This document shows, piece after piece, positions 31,678 through 40,030 of a stretch of DNA of 64,000 nt (positions are counted from its first letter, which is position 1; every line of letters starts with the position of its first letter). A program made the translations under genes and the position numbers. The DNA is taken from contig NZ_KE384408.1 of assembly GCF_000425625.1 (NCBI RefSeq), forward strand, positions 62,001 to 126,000, in the 5' to 3' direction. This stretch comes from Stutzerimonas azotifigens DSM 17556. Lineage in GTDB: Bacteria; Pseudomonadota; Gammaproteobacteria; Pseudomonadales; Pseudomonadaceae. The notes under the pieces are model-generated. The model saw only the letters and a list, made by a program, of their open reading frames with translations, did not search any database and was not told the DNA's origin.

Positions 31678-33024
31678 TCAGAATTCGTGGTCGGCGGTGT
31701 CGGGGTTGAGGTTGGCGATGCCCAGGGCGGCGGCGGCCTGCTCGATCGCCGCGGTCTGTTCCACCAGCGCGCCGATGGCGGCACGGACCTTCTCCTGGCC
31801 TTCGGCATTGTCGGCGGCGATCAGTTGGTCGAACGCCTGGCCGTTGTTGGCGCTGTCGACCAGCACCTGCATGCTCGCCTCGGTGGCCTGCAGGCGCTCG
31901 CGCAGGACGGTGTCCACGTCCGGCTTCTGCTCCTGCACCAGCGAGGAAAGGCTCGGGCCGGTCAGAGTGGTGCCGTCGATGCGCTGGTACTCGCCCAGAT
32001 AGACATTGCGGATGCCCTTGGCATTGTAGAAGTGCGAGTTGTGGGTGTTGTCACTGAAGCAGTCGTGCTCGTCTTCGGTGGAGTTGGCCTCCAGCGCGAC
32101 CTTCATGCGCTCGCCGGCCAGTTCGCCGAGCGACAGGCTGCCCATGCCGAAGAGCATCTTGCGCAGGCCGTTCTCGGCGGATTCGGCCACCAGGCTGGCG
32201 CGGTAGTTCTCGGGCTGGTCGGGCTGCCACTGCCCGACCATTTCGTGCAGGTCGCTGACCAGCAGGTCGGTGACCGCCTTGAGGTAGGCGCGACGACGGT
32301 CGCAGTGGCCGCCGGTGCAGCCGTCGCCCTCGACGTAGTCGGTCGCCGGGCGTTCGCCGGCGCCGGGGCCGGTACCGTTCAGGTCCTGGCCCCAGAGCAG
32401 GAATTCGATGGCGTGGTAGCCGGTGGCGACGTTGGCCTCGGATCCGGCCAGTTCGTTCAGGCTGGCGAGCTTCTCGCCGGTGATCTCGGTGACGTCGATG
32501 ACGTCCTCGCCGACCTGGATCTTCTCGTTGGCGATGATGTTGGCGGTCGCACCCGGGTTGCCCAGGCCGTGCTGGTAGTCCTCGGCGACGTAGTCGATCA
32601 GGCCCTCGTCCAGCGGCCAGGCGTTGAGCTGGCCTTCCCAGTCGTCGACCACCGGGTTGCCGAAACGGAACACTTCGGTCTGCATGTAAGGCACGCGGGA
32701 GGCCAGCCAGGCTTCGCGGGCGGCCACGAGGGTTTCCTCGGTCGGGTTGGCGAGCAGGGCATCGACCGCCTCCTGGAGTTTCACGCCGGCCGCGTGGGCA
32801 TCGCTGAACACGGCCAGGGCCAGGTCGGCGTAGTGGTTGACCACCGCCGCGGCGGCTTCTTCGTTGATGCCGGCCGGCTGTGCGGGCGCCGACTCGGGCT
32901 GGGTCGCGGTCTGCGGTGCGGCGGCTTGCTGGGGCGCGGTCGACTCCTTGTCTTCACCGCAGCCAGCGAGGGAGATTGCAACGGCCAGCAGGCTGGCGGT
33001 GGCCCAGGAAGGGGTGCGTAGCAT
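31678..33024 (-). CDS. icmP: imelysin family iron-regulated lipoprotein (IcmP-like)
   Basis: A 448-residue protein starting MLRTPSWATASLLAVA, with lipobox ISLAGC, then a Gln/Ala/Pro-rich linker and the imelysin domain. The family motif is intact in GYHAIEFLLWGQD (G-x-H-x-x-E). The Cys pair GDGCTGGHCDRR is also visible. P. aeruginosa PA4370 (IcmP) is the recalled counterpart. It is the first gene of a four-gene run, with a Fur-like box about 80 bp upstream. The frame extends to 33348, but the upstream part has no homology. Confidence 0.9.
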   Translation of the reverse strand: MLRTPSWATASLLAVAISLAGCGEDKESTAPQQAAAPQTATQPESAPAQPAGINEEAAAAVVNHYADLALAVFSDAHAAGVKLQEAVDALLANPTEETLVAAREAWLASRVPYMQTEVFRFGNPVVDDWEGQLNAWPLDEGLIDYVAEDYQHGLGNPGATANIIANEKIQVGEDVIDVTEITGEKLASLNELAGSEANVATGYHAIEFLLWGQDLNGTGPGAGERPATDYVEGDGCTGGHCDRRRAYLKAVTDLLVSDLHEMVGQWQPDQPENYRASLVAESAENGLRKMLFGMGSLSLGELAGERMKVALEANSTEDEHDCFSDNTHNSHFYNAKGIRNVYLGEYQRIDGTTLTGPSLSSLVQEQKPDVDTVLRERLQATEASMQVLVDSANNGQAFDQLIAADNAEGQEKVRAAIGALVEQTAAIEQAAAALGIANLNPDTADHEF

Positions 33025-33103
33025 GACGTGTTCCTTGCGTTCGTTTGCGTGGCGCCTGGCATGCAGGTCTCGAGGAGCGGCGGCCCCGCTCCGGTGGCGG
33101 AAC

Positions 33104-33125
33104 ATAATGCGAAAGATTTTCATTT
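33104..33125 (-). promoter_or_regulatory. candidate Fur box upstream of icmP
   Basis: ATAATGCGAAAGATTTTCAT is an AT-rich interrupted palindrome in an otherwise GC-rich stretch, similar to the Fur consensus GATAATGATAATCATTATC. It lies about 80 bp before the icmP start. Imelysin genes are known Fur targets in Pseudomonas. Confidence 0.6.
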
Positions 33126-33236
33126 TTGCAAAGGGCCAGTTGCGGGCGCGCCCGTTTGGCCGGCGACGGGCAGGCGGAAGGTGCAGTTCGAGGCGGCGAG
33201 CGCGCCCGTGGAGAGGGGAAGGCGAGCGCCCTGCGC

Positions 33237-35288
33237 TCAGAGGACCATGGAGCGGGTGGTTTCCAGCAGGCCGTCGCGGCGCAGCAGGGCGATCAGCTCG
33301 CGGGCCGGCAACGGGCGGCTGTAATAGTAGCCCTGGCCCTCGTGGCAACCCTGGGCGATCAGGTAGGACTCCTGTTCGGCGGTCTCCACGCCCTCGGCGA
33401 TCACCTGCATGCCGAGGCTCTTGCCCATCTGGATGATGGCGCGAACGATGGTGGCGTCGCCGTCGTCCTGGCGCACGTCCTGCACGAAGCTCTTGTCGAT
33501 CTTGATCTTGTCCAGCGGCAGGCTCTTGAGGTAGCTCAGCGACGAATAGCCGGTGCCGAAGTCGTCGATCGCGATCAGCGCGCCGGAACGGCGGATGCTA
33601 TGCAGGTTCTGGGTGGCCTTGGCGATGTCCTCCATCAGGCCGGTCTCGGTCACCTCCACTTCGAGGCTCTCCGGCGGCAGCCGGTAGATCTGGATCAGGT
33701 TGCTGATCACCCGCGGCAGCTCGTTGTGGTGCAGCTGCACGGTGGACAGATTGACCGCCATGCGCAGGTCGGTGAGGCCCTGGTCGTGCCATTCGCGCAG
33801 TTGCTGGCAGGCGCGCTGCAGGACCCAGTCGCCGATGCCGATGATGCTGCCGTTCTGTTCGGCCAGCGGGATGAAGCGGTCCGGGGGCACGATGCCGCGG
33901 ACCGGATGGTGCCAGCGGATCAGCGCCTCGACGCCGGTGACGCGGCGCTGGTGGTAGTCGAACTGGGGCTGGTAGACCAGGTGGAACTGCTCCATCTCCA
34001 GGGCCTGGGCGAGGTCCTTCTCCAGCTCGCGTCGCTGACGCATCTCGCTGTCGATGCTGGCGACGTAGAACTGGTAGCGGCTGCGCGAGCGCGACTTGGC
34101 CAGGGTCATGGTCTGTTCGGCTTTCTGCAGCAGCTTTTCCGTGCTGTCGCCGTCTTCTGGGAACAGGGTGATGCCGATGGTGGCCTTCAGCCGGACCGGT
34201 TGCTCGTCGAGCAGGATCGGCGCTTCCAGGGCGTCGAGCACGTGCTGGGCCAGTTCGGCGGCCTCGTAGGGCTCGTCGATGTCGGGCTGGATGATGGCGA
34301 ACTGGTCGCCGCCCAGCCGCGCGCGCACGCCCGGCAGGCCGCGCAGGCGCTCGGCCAGGGCGATCAGCAGGCGGTCGCCGGTCTGGTAGCTGAACTGCTC
34401 GTTGACGCTCTTGAAGTCGTCCAGGCCGAGGCACAGGACCGCCACGCGGCGCTGCTGCCGCTCGGCGTCCTCGAGGATCTGCCCGAGCTGCAGCTGCAGT
34501 TGCTGGCGGTTCGGCAGGCCGGTGAGGAAATCGTACTGGGTCATGCGCTGCAGGCTGTTCTCCGCCTCGTGGCGCAGGTGCATGTTGCGTTCGATTGAGG
34601 CGAGCAGGCCGTTGGCGGTCTCGACCCAGAGGCCGAGCTCGTTCTTTTCGTGCCCGTCGGGCATCGGCAGCTTGTGCTCGCCGGGGCGGTCGGGGTTGAT
34701 CCTCACCAGGTGCTGGACGAGGTTCATCAGCGGCCGGGTCAGCAGCCACTGGTAGAGCGCGAAGAGCACGAAGCCCATCGCCAGCGCGCGCAGGATGCCG
34801 ACGACGAAGATGATGATCGAGTCGACCACGAATTCCTGTCCGTACTGCCCGGTGTCCAGGGTGATGCTGAGGTCGCCGTAGTATTCGCTGTAGGGCTCGC
34901 GGCCGATGAGCGGCACGGAGAAGGTCTGCTCGGCGCCGAGGATGGGGTCGGTGATCCAGCGTGTCGGCAGGGCTATCTTCGGGCGGTTCTTGGAGGCCAG
35001 CATGCCGTCGTCCGGATGGCCGATGGAGGCGCGGCTGATCGACTCGTGCTGGAACAGGCCCTCCATCACCTGCGCGCCCATCTCGCGGTCGAGGCTGTAG
35101 ATGGCCTGGGTCGAAGGGTCGCGAGCCATGCGCAGGATGCGCTGGGCATCGGACGAAATGAGCTGCTTGGTCTTGAACGCGTCATAGACGATCTGCGCGC
35201 AGCTGAGTACGAGCCCCACCGCGACTGCCGAGAGCAGTACGGCGCGCAGGAGCTTTCGCGACAGGCTGTTGCGCAGTTCAAGCTTCAA
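33237..35288 (-). CDS. bifA: BifA-like c-di-GMP phosphodiesterase (GGDQF-EAL)
   Basis: I start at TTG 35288 (MKLELRNSLSRKLLR, 683 residues), which fits the family N-terminus; an in-frame GTG at 35342 gives 701. Two transmembrane helices (about 12-32 and 155-180) bracket a periplasmic sensor. HAMP-like, GGDEF-like and EAL domains follow. The cyclase motif reads RLGGDQF and the phosphodiesterase motif GVEALIRW, with DDFGTGYSSLSYLK intact. This GGDQF/EAL pairing is the hallmark of BifA, which degrades c-di-GMP and promotes swarming while limiting biofilm. Upstream of it lies sodB, as in P. aeruginosa. Confidence 0.93.
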   Translation of the reverse strand: MKLELRNSLSRKLLRAVLLSAVAVGLVLSCAQIVYDAFKTKQLISSDAQRILRMARDPSTQAIYSLDREMGAQVMEGLFQHESISRASIGHPDDGMLASKNRPKIALPTRWITDPILGAEQTFSVPLIGREPYSEYYGDLSITLDTGQYGQEFVVDSIIIFVVGILRALAMGFVLFALYQWLLTRPLMNLVQHLVRINPDRPGEHKLPMPDGHEKNELGLWVETANGLLASIERNMHLRHEAENSLQRMTQYDFLTGLPNRQQLQLQLGQILEDAERQQRRVAVLCLGLDDFKSVNEQFSYQTGDRLLIALAERLRGLPGVRARLGGDQFAIIQPDIDEPYEAAELAQHVLDALEAPILLDEQPVRLKATIGITLFPEDGDSTEKLLQKAEQTMTLAKSRSRSRYQFYVASIDSEMRQRRELEKDLAQALEMEQFHLVYQPQFDYHQRRVTGVEALIRWHHPVRGIVPPDRFIPLAEQNGSIIGIGDWVLQRACQQLREWHDQGLTDLRMAVNLSTVQLHHNELPRVISNLIQIYRLPPESLEVEVTETGLMEDIAKATQNLHSIRRSGALIAIDDFGTGYSSLSYLKSLPLDKIKIDKSFVQDVRQDDGDATIVRAIIQMGKSLGMQVIAEGVETAEQESYLIAQGCHEGQGYYYSRPLPARELIALLRRDGLLETTRSMVL

Positions 35289-35503
35289 GAGGACGTCCTT
35301 CTTATTGCTCGCACCTGGACTGTGGCGCGGGTCCGCGGCCACGGGCTACGTAAGGTTAACATCAAAGCGCCATGATGCTGCCGTCAATATCATGGCGCTC
35401 GCTGCAGGCGTCGATGGGTGCTTTTCCTTTATCGACAGGACCTTGGGCTTCTTTTGATCGACCCGACGAATGACCGATAGCACAGGTCATGCCATAAAAC
35501 GAC

Positions 35504-35528
35504 AAAGCCCGGCAAGAAGCCGGGCTTT
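35504..35528 (-). terminator. sodB terminator
   Basis: On the reverse strand AAAGCCCGGC-TTCTT-GCCGGGCTTT forms a perfect 10-bp stem, followed by GTCGTTTTA. It lies 23 nt after the sodB stop. Confidence 0.85.
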
Positions 35529-35551
35529 GGGGGACGCACCGATCGATAGGA

Positions 35552-36133
35552 TCAGGCTGCGAAGTTCTTCGCCACGAAGTCCCAGTTCACGACGTTCCAG
35601 AAGGCCTCGACGAACTTCGGACGGGCATTGCGGTAGTCGATGTAGTAGGCATGTTCCCAGACGTCGCAGGTCAGCAGCGGCTTGGCGCCGTCGGTCATGG
35701 GGTTGCCGGCGTTGCCGGTGCTGACGATGCCGAGGCTGCCGTCGGACTTCTTGACCAGCCAGGCCCAGCCCGAACCGAAGGTGGTGATGGCGGTCTTGCT
35801 GAATTCTTCCTTGAACTTGTCGAAGGAGCCGAAGGCGCTGTCGATGGCCGAAGCCAGTTCACCGGTGGGCTGGCCGCCGGCGTTCGGCGCCATGCAGTTC
35901 CAGAAGAAGGTGTGGTTCCAGACCTGGGCCGCATTGTTGAAGATGCCGCCGGTGGAGGTCTTGATGATGGTTTCCAGGTCCTTGCCTTCGAACTCGGTGC
36001 CGGGAACCAAGTTGTTCAGGTTGGTGACGTAGGTCTGGTGGTGCTTGCCGTGGTGGAATTCCAGGGTCTCTGCCGAGATGTGCGGTTCCAGTGCGTTCTT
36101 TTCGTAAGGCAGCGGCGGCAATTCGAAAGCCAT
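35552..36133 (-). CDS. sodB: iron superoxide dismutase
   Basis: A 193-residue cytoplasmic dismutase starting [19 protein letters not shown] after AGGAG. Metal ligands are His27 in FHHGKHH, His in WNHTFFWNC, and Asp and His in [24 protein letters not shown] is characteristic of the iron rather than the manganese form. In Pseudomonas, sodB is linked to iron supply through Fur and PrrF RNAs. The position beside bifA is conserved. Confidence 0.97.
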   Translation of the reverse strand: MAFELPPLPYEKNALEPHISAETLEFHHGKHHQTYVTNLNNLVPGTEFEGKDLETIIKTSTGGIFNNAAQVWNHTFFWNCMAPNAGGQPTGELASAIDSAFGSFDKFKEEFSKTAITTFGSGWAWLVKKSDGSLGIVSTGNAGNPMTDGAKPLLTCDVWEHAYYIDYRNARPKFVEAFWNVVNWDFVAKNFAA

Positions 36134-36466
36134 GGTGTATCTCCTGCTCAGGTGTCGAGGATTAGCGGCTGGCATGCCAAGGCCGGGGGACCGGACGATC
36201 GGGCGGGAGTACGTCGCTTGCGCCCGTTTCGCGTTCATCCTTAGCGTGCTACCTGCTTGCGCAGTCTTGGCCGTTCACGGTCGGCCCAACAGGCGGGCTG
36301 GGGCTCTAGGTCCCATGCTCGCGAGCTCCCGATCATAGCATCCGACCTGCGGCATTAACACGCGGCAAGCGTGTGGGAAAGACGCTGCCACGGTGTGGCC
36401 ACGACTGCTCTGCGAGTCCGGGAAACCGCGTCCAGCGTGGACCGCGGTGGCCCACCGGGGTTCCCG
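36134..36466. other. 333-bp gap with a compact branched structure at 36420-36465
   Basis: The half near sodB should carry its promoter, but I see no clear consensus. Next to the lysE stop, three stems nest: GGGAAACC/GGGGTTCCC outside, then GCGTCCA-GCG-TGGACCGC and GGTGG-C-CCACC. There is no T-tract on either side, so it is not a standard terminator. Confidence 0.45.
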
Positions 36467-37078
36467 TCAGAGCCCGCGCATCAGTTGTGCGGCGACCGCG
36501 AACATCATGGCCGCCACGCCGAGGTCGAGCAGCCGCCAGGTCAGCGGCCGCGCCAGCCAGGGGGCGAGCCAGCTGCCGCCGAGGGCCAGGATCAGGAACC
36601 AGAGCGTGGAGGCGCTGGCCGCGCCCGCCGCGTAGGCCTCGGGCGTCGGCTGCTGGGCGCCGAGCGAGCCGATCAGCAGCACGGTGTCCAGGTAGACGTG
36701 CGGATTGAGCAGGGTCACCGCCAGGGTCGCGGCGAGCACCGCCCGGCGCGGCCGCGGCCTCTCGTTGCCGGCCTGCACCAGCGCCTGCGGGCGTGCCGCC
36801 CGGCGCAGCGCCAGCACCCCGTACCAGACGAGGAAGCCGGCCCCGCCCCAGCGCGCCACCGCGAGCAATGCCGGGCTCTGGGTGAGCAGTGAGGCGAGGC
36901 CGAATACCCCGGCGCAGACCAGCAGGATGTCGCAGAGGATGCACAGCGCGGCCACCGCGAGGTGGTGTTCGCGGCGCAGGCTCTGGGCGAGGACGAAGGC
37001 GTTCTGCGCGCCGATCGCGACGATCAGCCCGCCGGTCACCACCAGGCCGTTGAGGTAGCTCTGCCAGAGGCCGTTCAT
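36467..37078 (-). CDS. LysE/ArgO family amino-acid exporter
   Basis: A 203-residue inner-membrane exporter starting MNGLWQSYLNGLVVTGGLI. The family signature GAQNAFVLAQSLRREH is at about 22-38, and about six hydrophobic helices are visible. TLLNPHVYLDTVLLIGS matches the LysE pattern. It probably exports arginine or lysine. Its start overlaps the ACT-domain gene by 4 nt (ATGA), and the ArgP-type regulator is divergent, matching the known argP-argO regulatory pair. Confidence 0.93.
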   Translation of the reverse strand: MNGLWQSYLNGLVVTGGLIVAIGAQNAFVLAQSLRREHHLAVAALCILCDILLVCAGVFGLASLLTQSPALLAVARWGGAGFLVWYGVLALRRAARPQALVQAGNERPRPRRAVLAATLAVTLLNPHVYLDTVLLIGSLGAQQPTPEAYAAGAASASTLWFLILALGGSWLAPWLARPLTWRLLDLGVAAMMFAVAAQLMRGL

Positions 37079-37473
37079 GGCGTGCCCGCCAGCTGGCGCA
37101 GGACGGCGAGCGCGCGCTCGCCCTCGGCCTGCGGCACGAACAGGTGGTCGTGATGGTAGCCGGCGACCAGGTTGCAGCTGATCCCGGCCTCGGCCAGGGC
37201 GCCCGAGACCGCCGCGGTCAGCCCCACCGCGGCGAGCGAGGAGTGCACCTGCAGGGTGATCCAGCAGGCCAGGTAGTCGTAGTCCAGGCCCAGGCGATCG
37301 GCATCCGCCTGGCCGAGGACAAGGCTGAGGCCTTCCCGCTCGCGGATCGAGGCGACGATCGCGCGCGGCTCGAACGGCTGGGATTCGGGGACCGTGCAGA
37401 ACACGTAGGTACCCGGCTGCAGGCAGGGCGACATCCCGGCGAGCAGGCGGTCGAGAGCGGTTTCGGCGGCCAT
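37075..37473 (-). CDS. ACT-domain amino-acid-binding protein
   Basis: A 132-residue protein with two ACT-type units: PGTYVFCTVPESQPFEP and CWITLQVHSSLAAVGLTAAV. Proteins of this family (as PA4364, from memory) bind amino acids. The end overlaps the exporter gene, so the two are made together, which suggests it senses the exported amino acid. Function inferred. Confidence 0.85.
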   Translation of the reverse strand: MAAETALDRLLAGMSPCLQPGTYVFCTVPESQPFEPRAIVASIREREGLSLVLGQADADRLGLDYDYLACWITLQVHSSLAAVGLTAAVSGALAEAGISCNLVAGYHHDHLFVPQAEGERALAVLRQLAGTP

Positions 37474-37533
37474 GGGCGCATCTCCTGTGAATGATGCTGG
37501 CGAGTCTCGGGCCTGCCGGTTTATAAGAGAAAC

Positions 37534-37544
37534 GAATATTATTC
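37534..37544. promoter_or_regulatory. AT-rich palindrome in the argP / ACT-lysE divergent region
   Basis: GAATATTATTC is a perfect inverted repeat around one T in a 91-bp divergent promoter region and is the only AT-rich patch there. It could be an operator or part of a -10 element. Confidence 0.4.
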
Positions 37545-37564
37545 ATCCCTCATTAGGAAAAGCG

Positions 37565-38458
37565 ATGTTCGACTACAAGCTGCTGGCGGCGCTCGCCGCG
37601 GTGGTGGAGCAGGGCGGCTTCGAGCGGGCCGCGCACAGCCTGGGGTTGTCGCAATCGGCGGTGTCGCAGCGGATCAAGCTGCTCGAGGCGCGGGTCGGCC
37701 AGCCGGTGCTGCTGCGCCAGGCGCCGCCACAGCCGACCGAGCTCGGCCGGCGGCTGCTCAACCACGTGCAACAGGTGCGCCTGCTCGAGCGCGACCTGCA
37801 GCACCAGGTGCCGGAGCTGGACGACCGCCACCTGCCGGAGCGCCTGCGCATCGCGCTCAATGCCGACAGCCTGGCGACCTGGTGGGCGCGGGTGCTGGCG
37901 CCGTTCTGCGCCCGGCACGGGCTGCTGCTCGACCACGTGGTGGAGGATCAGGAGGTCGGGCTCAGGCGCATGCGCGCCGGCGAGGTGGCAGCCTGCGTCT
38001 GCGCCGCCGAGCGCCCGCTGGCCGGGGCGCGCAGCGAGTACCTGGGCAGCATGCGCTACCGGGCGCTGGCCAGCCCGGCGTTCATGGCCAGGCATTTCGC
38101 CGAGGGGCCCTCGATCGATTCGCTGGCACGGGCACCGGCGGTGGTCTACGGGCCTGACGACCAGCTGCAGCACCGCTTCATGGCGGCGGCAGGGGCCTCG
38201 GCCAGCTTCATCCACCATCTGTGCCCGTCGTCCGAGGGCTTCGTGCGGCTGCTGGCCAGCGGTCTCGGCTGGGGCATGGTGCCGGAGCTGCAGGTCAGCG
38301 GCGAGCTGGCGCGCGGCGAGCTGGTCGAGGTCCTACCCGGACGGGCGGTGGACGTGCCGCTGTACTGGCACCACTGGCGCAACGGCGGCCAGCTGCTCGG
38401 CGCCTTGACCGAGCACCTGATCCGGCAGGCACCGCAGTGGCTGGTGACGACGCCCTGA
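37565..38458 (+). CDS. argP: LysR-type regulator ArgP (IciA-like)
   Basis: A 297-residue LysR regulator starting MFDYKLLAALAAVVEQGG. The winged helix (1-60) has the recognition segment LSQSAVSQRIKLLEARVGQP, and the C-terminal effector domain begins about 90. ArgP activates the arginine exporter gene argO in response to arginine or lysine. Here it is divergent from the ACT-lysE pair, as expected. It ends two bases before the convergent hypothetical gene. Confidence 0.92.
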   Translation: MFDYKLLAALAAVVEQGGFERAAHSLGLSQSAVSQRIKLLEARVGQPVLLRQAPPQPTELGRRLLNHVQQVRLLERDLQHQVPELDDRHLPERLRIALNADSLATWWARVLAPFCARHGLLLDHVVEDQEVGLRRMRAGEVAACVCAAERPLAGARSEYLGSMRYRALASPAFMARHFAEGPSIDSLARAPAVVYGPDDQLQHRFMAAAGASASFIHHLCPSSEGFVRLLASGLGWGMVPELQVSGELARGELVEVLPGRAVDVPLYWHHWRNGGQLLGALTEHLIRQAPQWLVTTP

Positions 38459-38460
38459 GT

Positions 38461-38742
38461 TCAGGCGACGACCCGGCGGCCGCGATAGATCAGCACCGGG
38501 GCGCCCGGCGGGAACTCCGGTTCGCTGGCCCGGGCCGGCTGCGCGAAATCGTTGTGGAGGTCGCTGTATCCGGCGAGTTGGCGCCCCAGGCTGCGGGTGT
38601 GCTCGTCGGAGGAGTCGAGGCAGGCGGCCAGCATGGCGCTGACCGCGTCCGGCTGGCTCAGGCGGATGTCCAGCTGCTGTTCGTCACGCAGTCTGCGACG
38701 CAATTGCTGCATGCAATCGAGAACGGCCTTGTTCAGTTCCAT
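38461..38742 (-). CDS. small hypothetical protein
   Basis: A 93-residue protein starting MELNKAVLDCMQQLRRRL, mostly helical and acidic to neutral, with a short C-terminal beta-like stretch (PVLIYRGRRVVA). No known domain. The frame extends upstream, but the ATG here is the most natural start. It is convergent with argP. Coding potential is supported by consistent GC-rich third positions. Function unknown. Confidence 0.6.
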   Translation of the reverse strand: MELNKAVLDCMQQLRRRLRDEQQLDIRLSQPDAVSAMLAACLDSSDEHTRSLGRQLAGYSDLHNDFAQPARASEPEFPPGAPVLIYRGRRVVA

Positions 38743-39041
38743 GTCGTGTCTCCCGAGGCGGCCATGCGGCGGTCGTTGCCGCCGCGAGGTGTCCATCCGG
38801 GGAAGTTGGCAGCAATTCGTATACCAGTTCACACTTTTCCGGCTCGCGCGGGCGGCGGCCCCCGCAAACCCTGGCCTCGCTGCCGCGCGCTCATCGCCAG
38901 GGGCGGGTCCGGCGCCGGCAAGATGCACCGCAACGGTCCGTCGGCCCGCTGTGGCGCCTCGGCCAGGTGCAGGAACGGCGGGCCTGTAGCCGGGTCGGAG
39001 AGGACCGGTATACTGCCTGCCATTTGGCCCGGGATAACGCT

Positions 39042-39947
39042 ATGCGCAACGACACCGATGACGAACTGGAAAACGTGCCCAGCCTTAGCGCCGGTCGCGA
39101 TCGAGACGAACCCTATCCGGCTCCCAATCTGGAAACGGTGCAGCCGCAGGTGAGCCGCGCCTATCGCCAGTCGAGCCGCAGCGGCCAGGGCCGGCGCTCG
39201 TTCGGCACCGCCCCGCTGTGGGCCATGGTGATCGCCCTGCTGGTGGCCCTCGGCGGGCTGGGCTGGTGGAGCTTCCAGCAGATTTCCCTGCTGGAGATGC
39301 AACTGGTGGCCACCCAGGATGCCTTCGCACGCATCAGCGAGGACGCCAACGGGCGTCTGCAGGACATCTCCGGCAAGGTGGTGGCCGCCGAGTCGAACGT
39401 GACCACCGAGAGCGAGGCGGTGAAGCTGCGCATCAAGCAGCTCGAAGGTCAGGTGGCCGAACTGACCCGCCAGCAGCGCGCGGTTAGCACCCAGCAGGAA
39501 AGCCTGACCGGCCGCCAGGGCAACCACGACAAGCAGATCGAGGGCCAGGATGCGCGCCTGCAGGCGTTCGCCGGCGACCTCGGCGAGCAGCAGGCGGCGC
39601 TGGCCAAGCTCGCCGAAGCGGTGAAGACGCTGGGCAGCCAGCAGGCGCAGTTGGAGTCCTCGCTGCAGGCTCAGGCCAAGCTGGGGGCGCGCATCGAGAC
39701 GCTGGAGGAACGCATCGCCGCGCTGCAGAAGCAGGGCAACCCGAGTCAGGCCATCGCGCGCCTGGAGCAGGACCTGCTGGTGCTGCGCAGCGAGGTGGAC
39801 AACCGCCCGGCACCGACGCCGGCGCCTGCGTCGGCACCCGGCGTGAACACCGCCGAGTTCGATGCCTTCCGCGCGCAGATGACGCGCAACATTAGCACCC
39901 TGCAGAGCCAGATCGCCAACCTCCAGGGACAGCTCAACGCACGTTGA
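39042..39947 (+). CDS. single-pass membrane protein with long coiled coil
   Basis: A 301-residue protein. The N-terminal 55 residues are charged and cytoplasmic, followed by one transmembrane helix (about 60-82, LWAMVIALLVALGGLGWW). A periplasmic coiled coil (about 85-250) is rich in Gln, Ala and Leu heptads, with a Pro/Ala linker near the end. The ORF runs from ATG 39042. It resembles ATPase- or division-associated coiled-coil membrane proteins of Pseudomonas, but I cannot name a family. Function unknown. Confidence 0.8.
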   Translation: MRNDTDDELENVPSLSAGRDRDEPYPAPNLETVQPQVSRAYRQSSRSGQGRRSFGTAPLWAMVIALLVALGGLGWWSFQQISLLEMQLVATQDAFARISEDANGRLQDISGKVVAAESNVTTESEAVKLRIKQLEGQVAELTRQQRAVSTQQESLTGRQGNHDKQIEGQDARLQAFAGDLGEQQAALAKLAEAVKTLGSQQAQLESSLQAQAKLGARIETLEERIAALQKQGNPSQAIARLEQDLLVLRSEVDNRPAPTPAPASAPGVNTAEFDAFRAQMTRNISTLQSQIANLQGQLNAR

Positions 39948-40030
39948 GTCCGGTGGCGGACGGCGACGTCCGCCCAGTCCCTGCCCGCGGCGGGGCGTCC
40001 TGCGCCCCGCCGAGCCGATGACCGAGCGCC

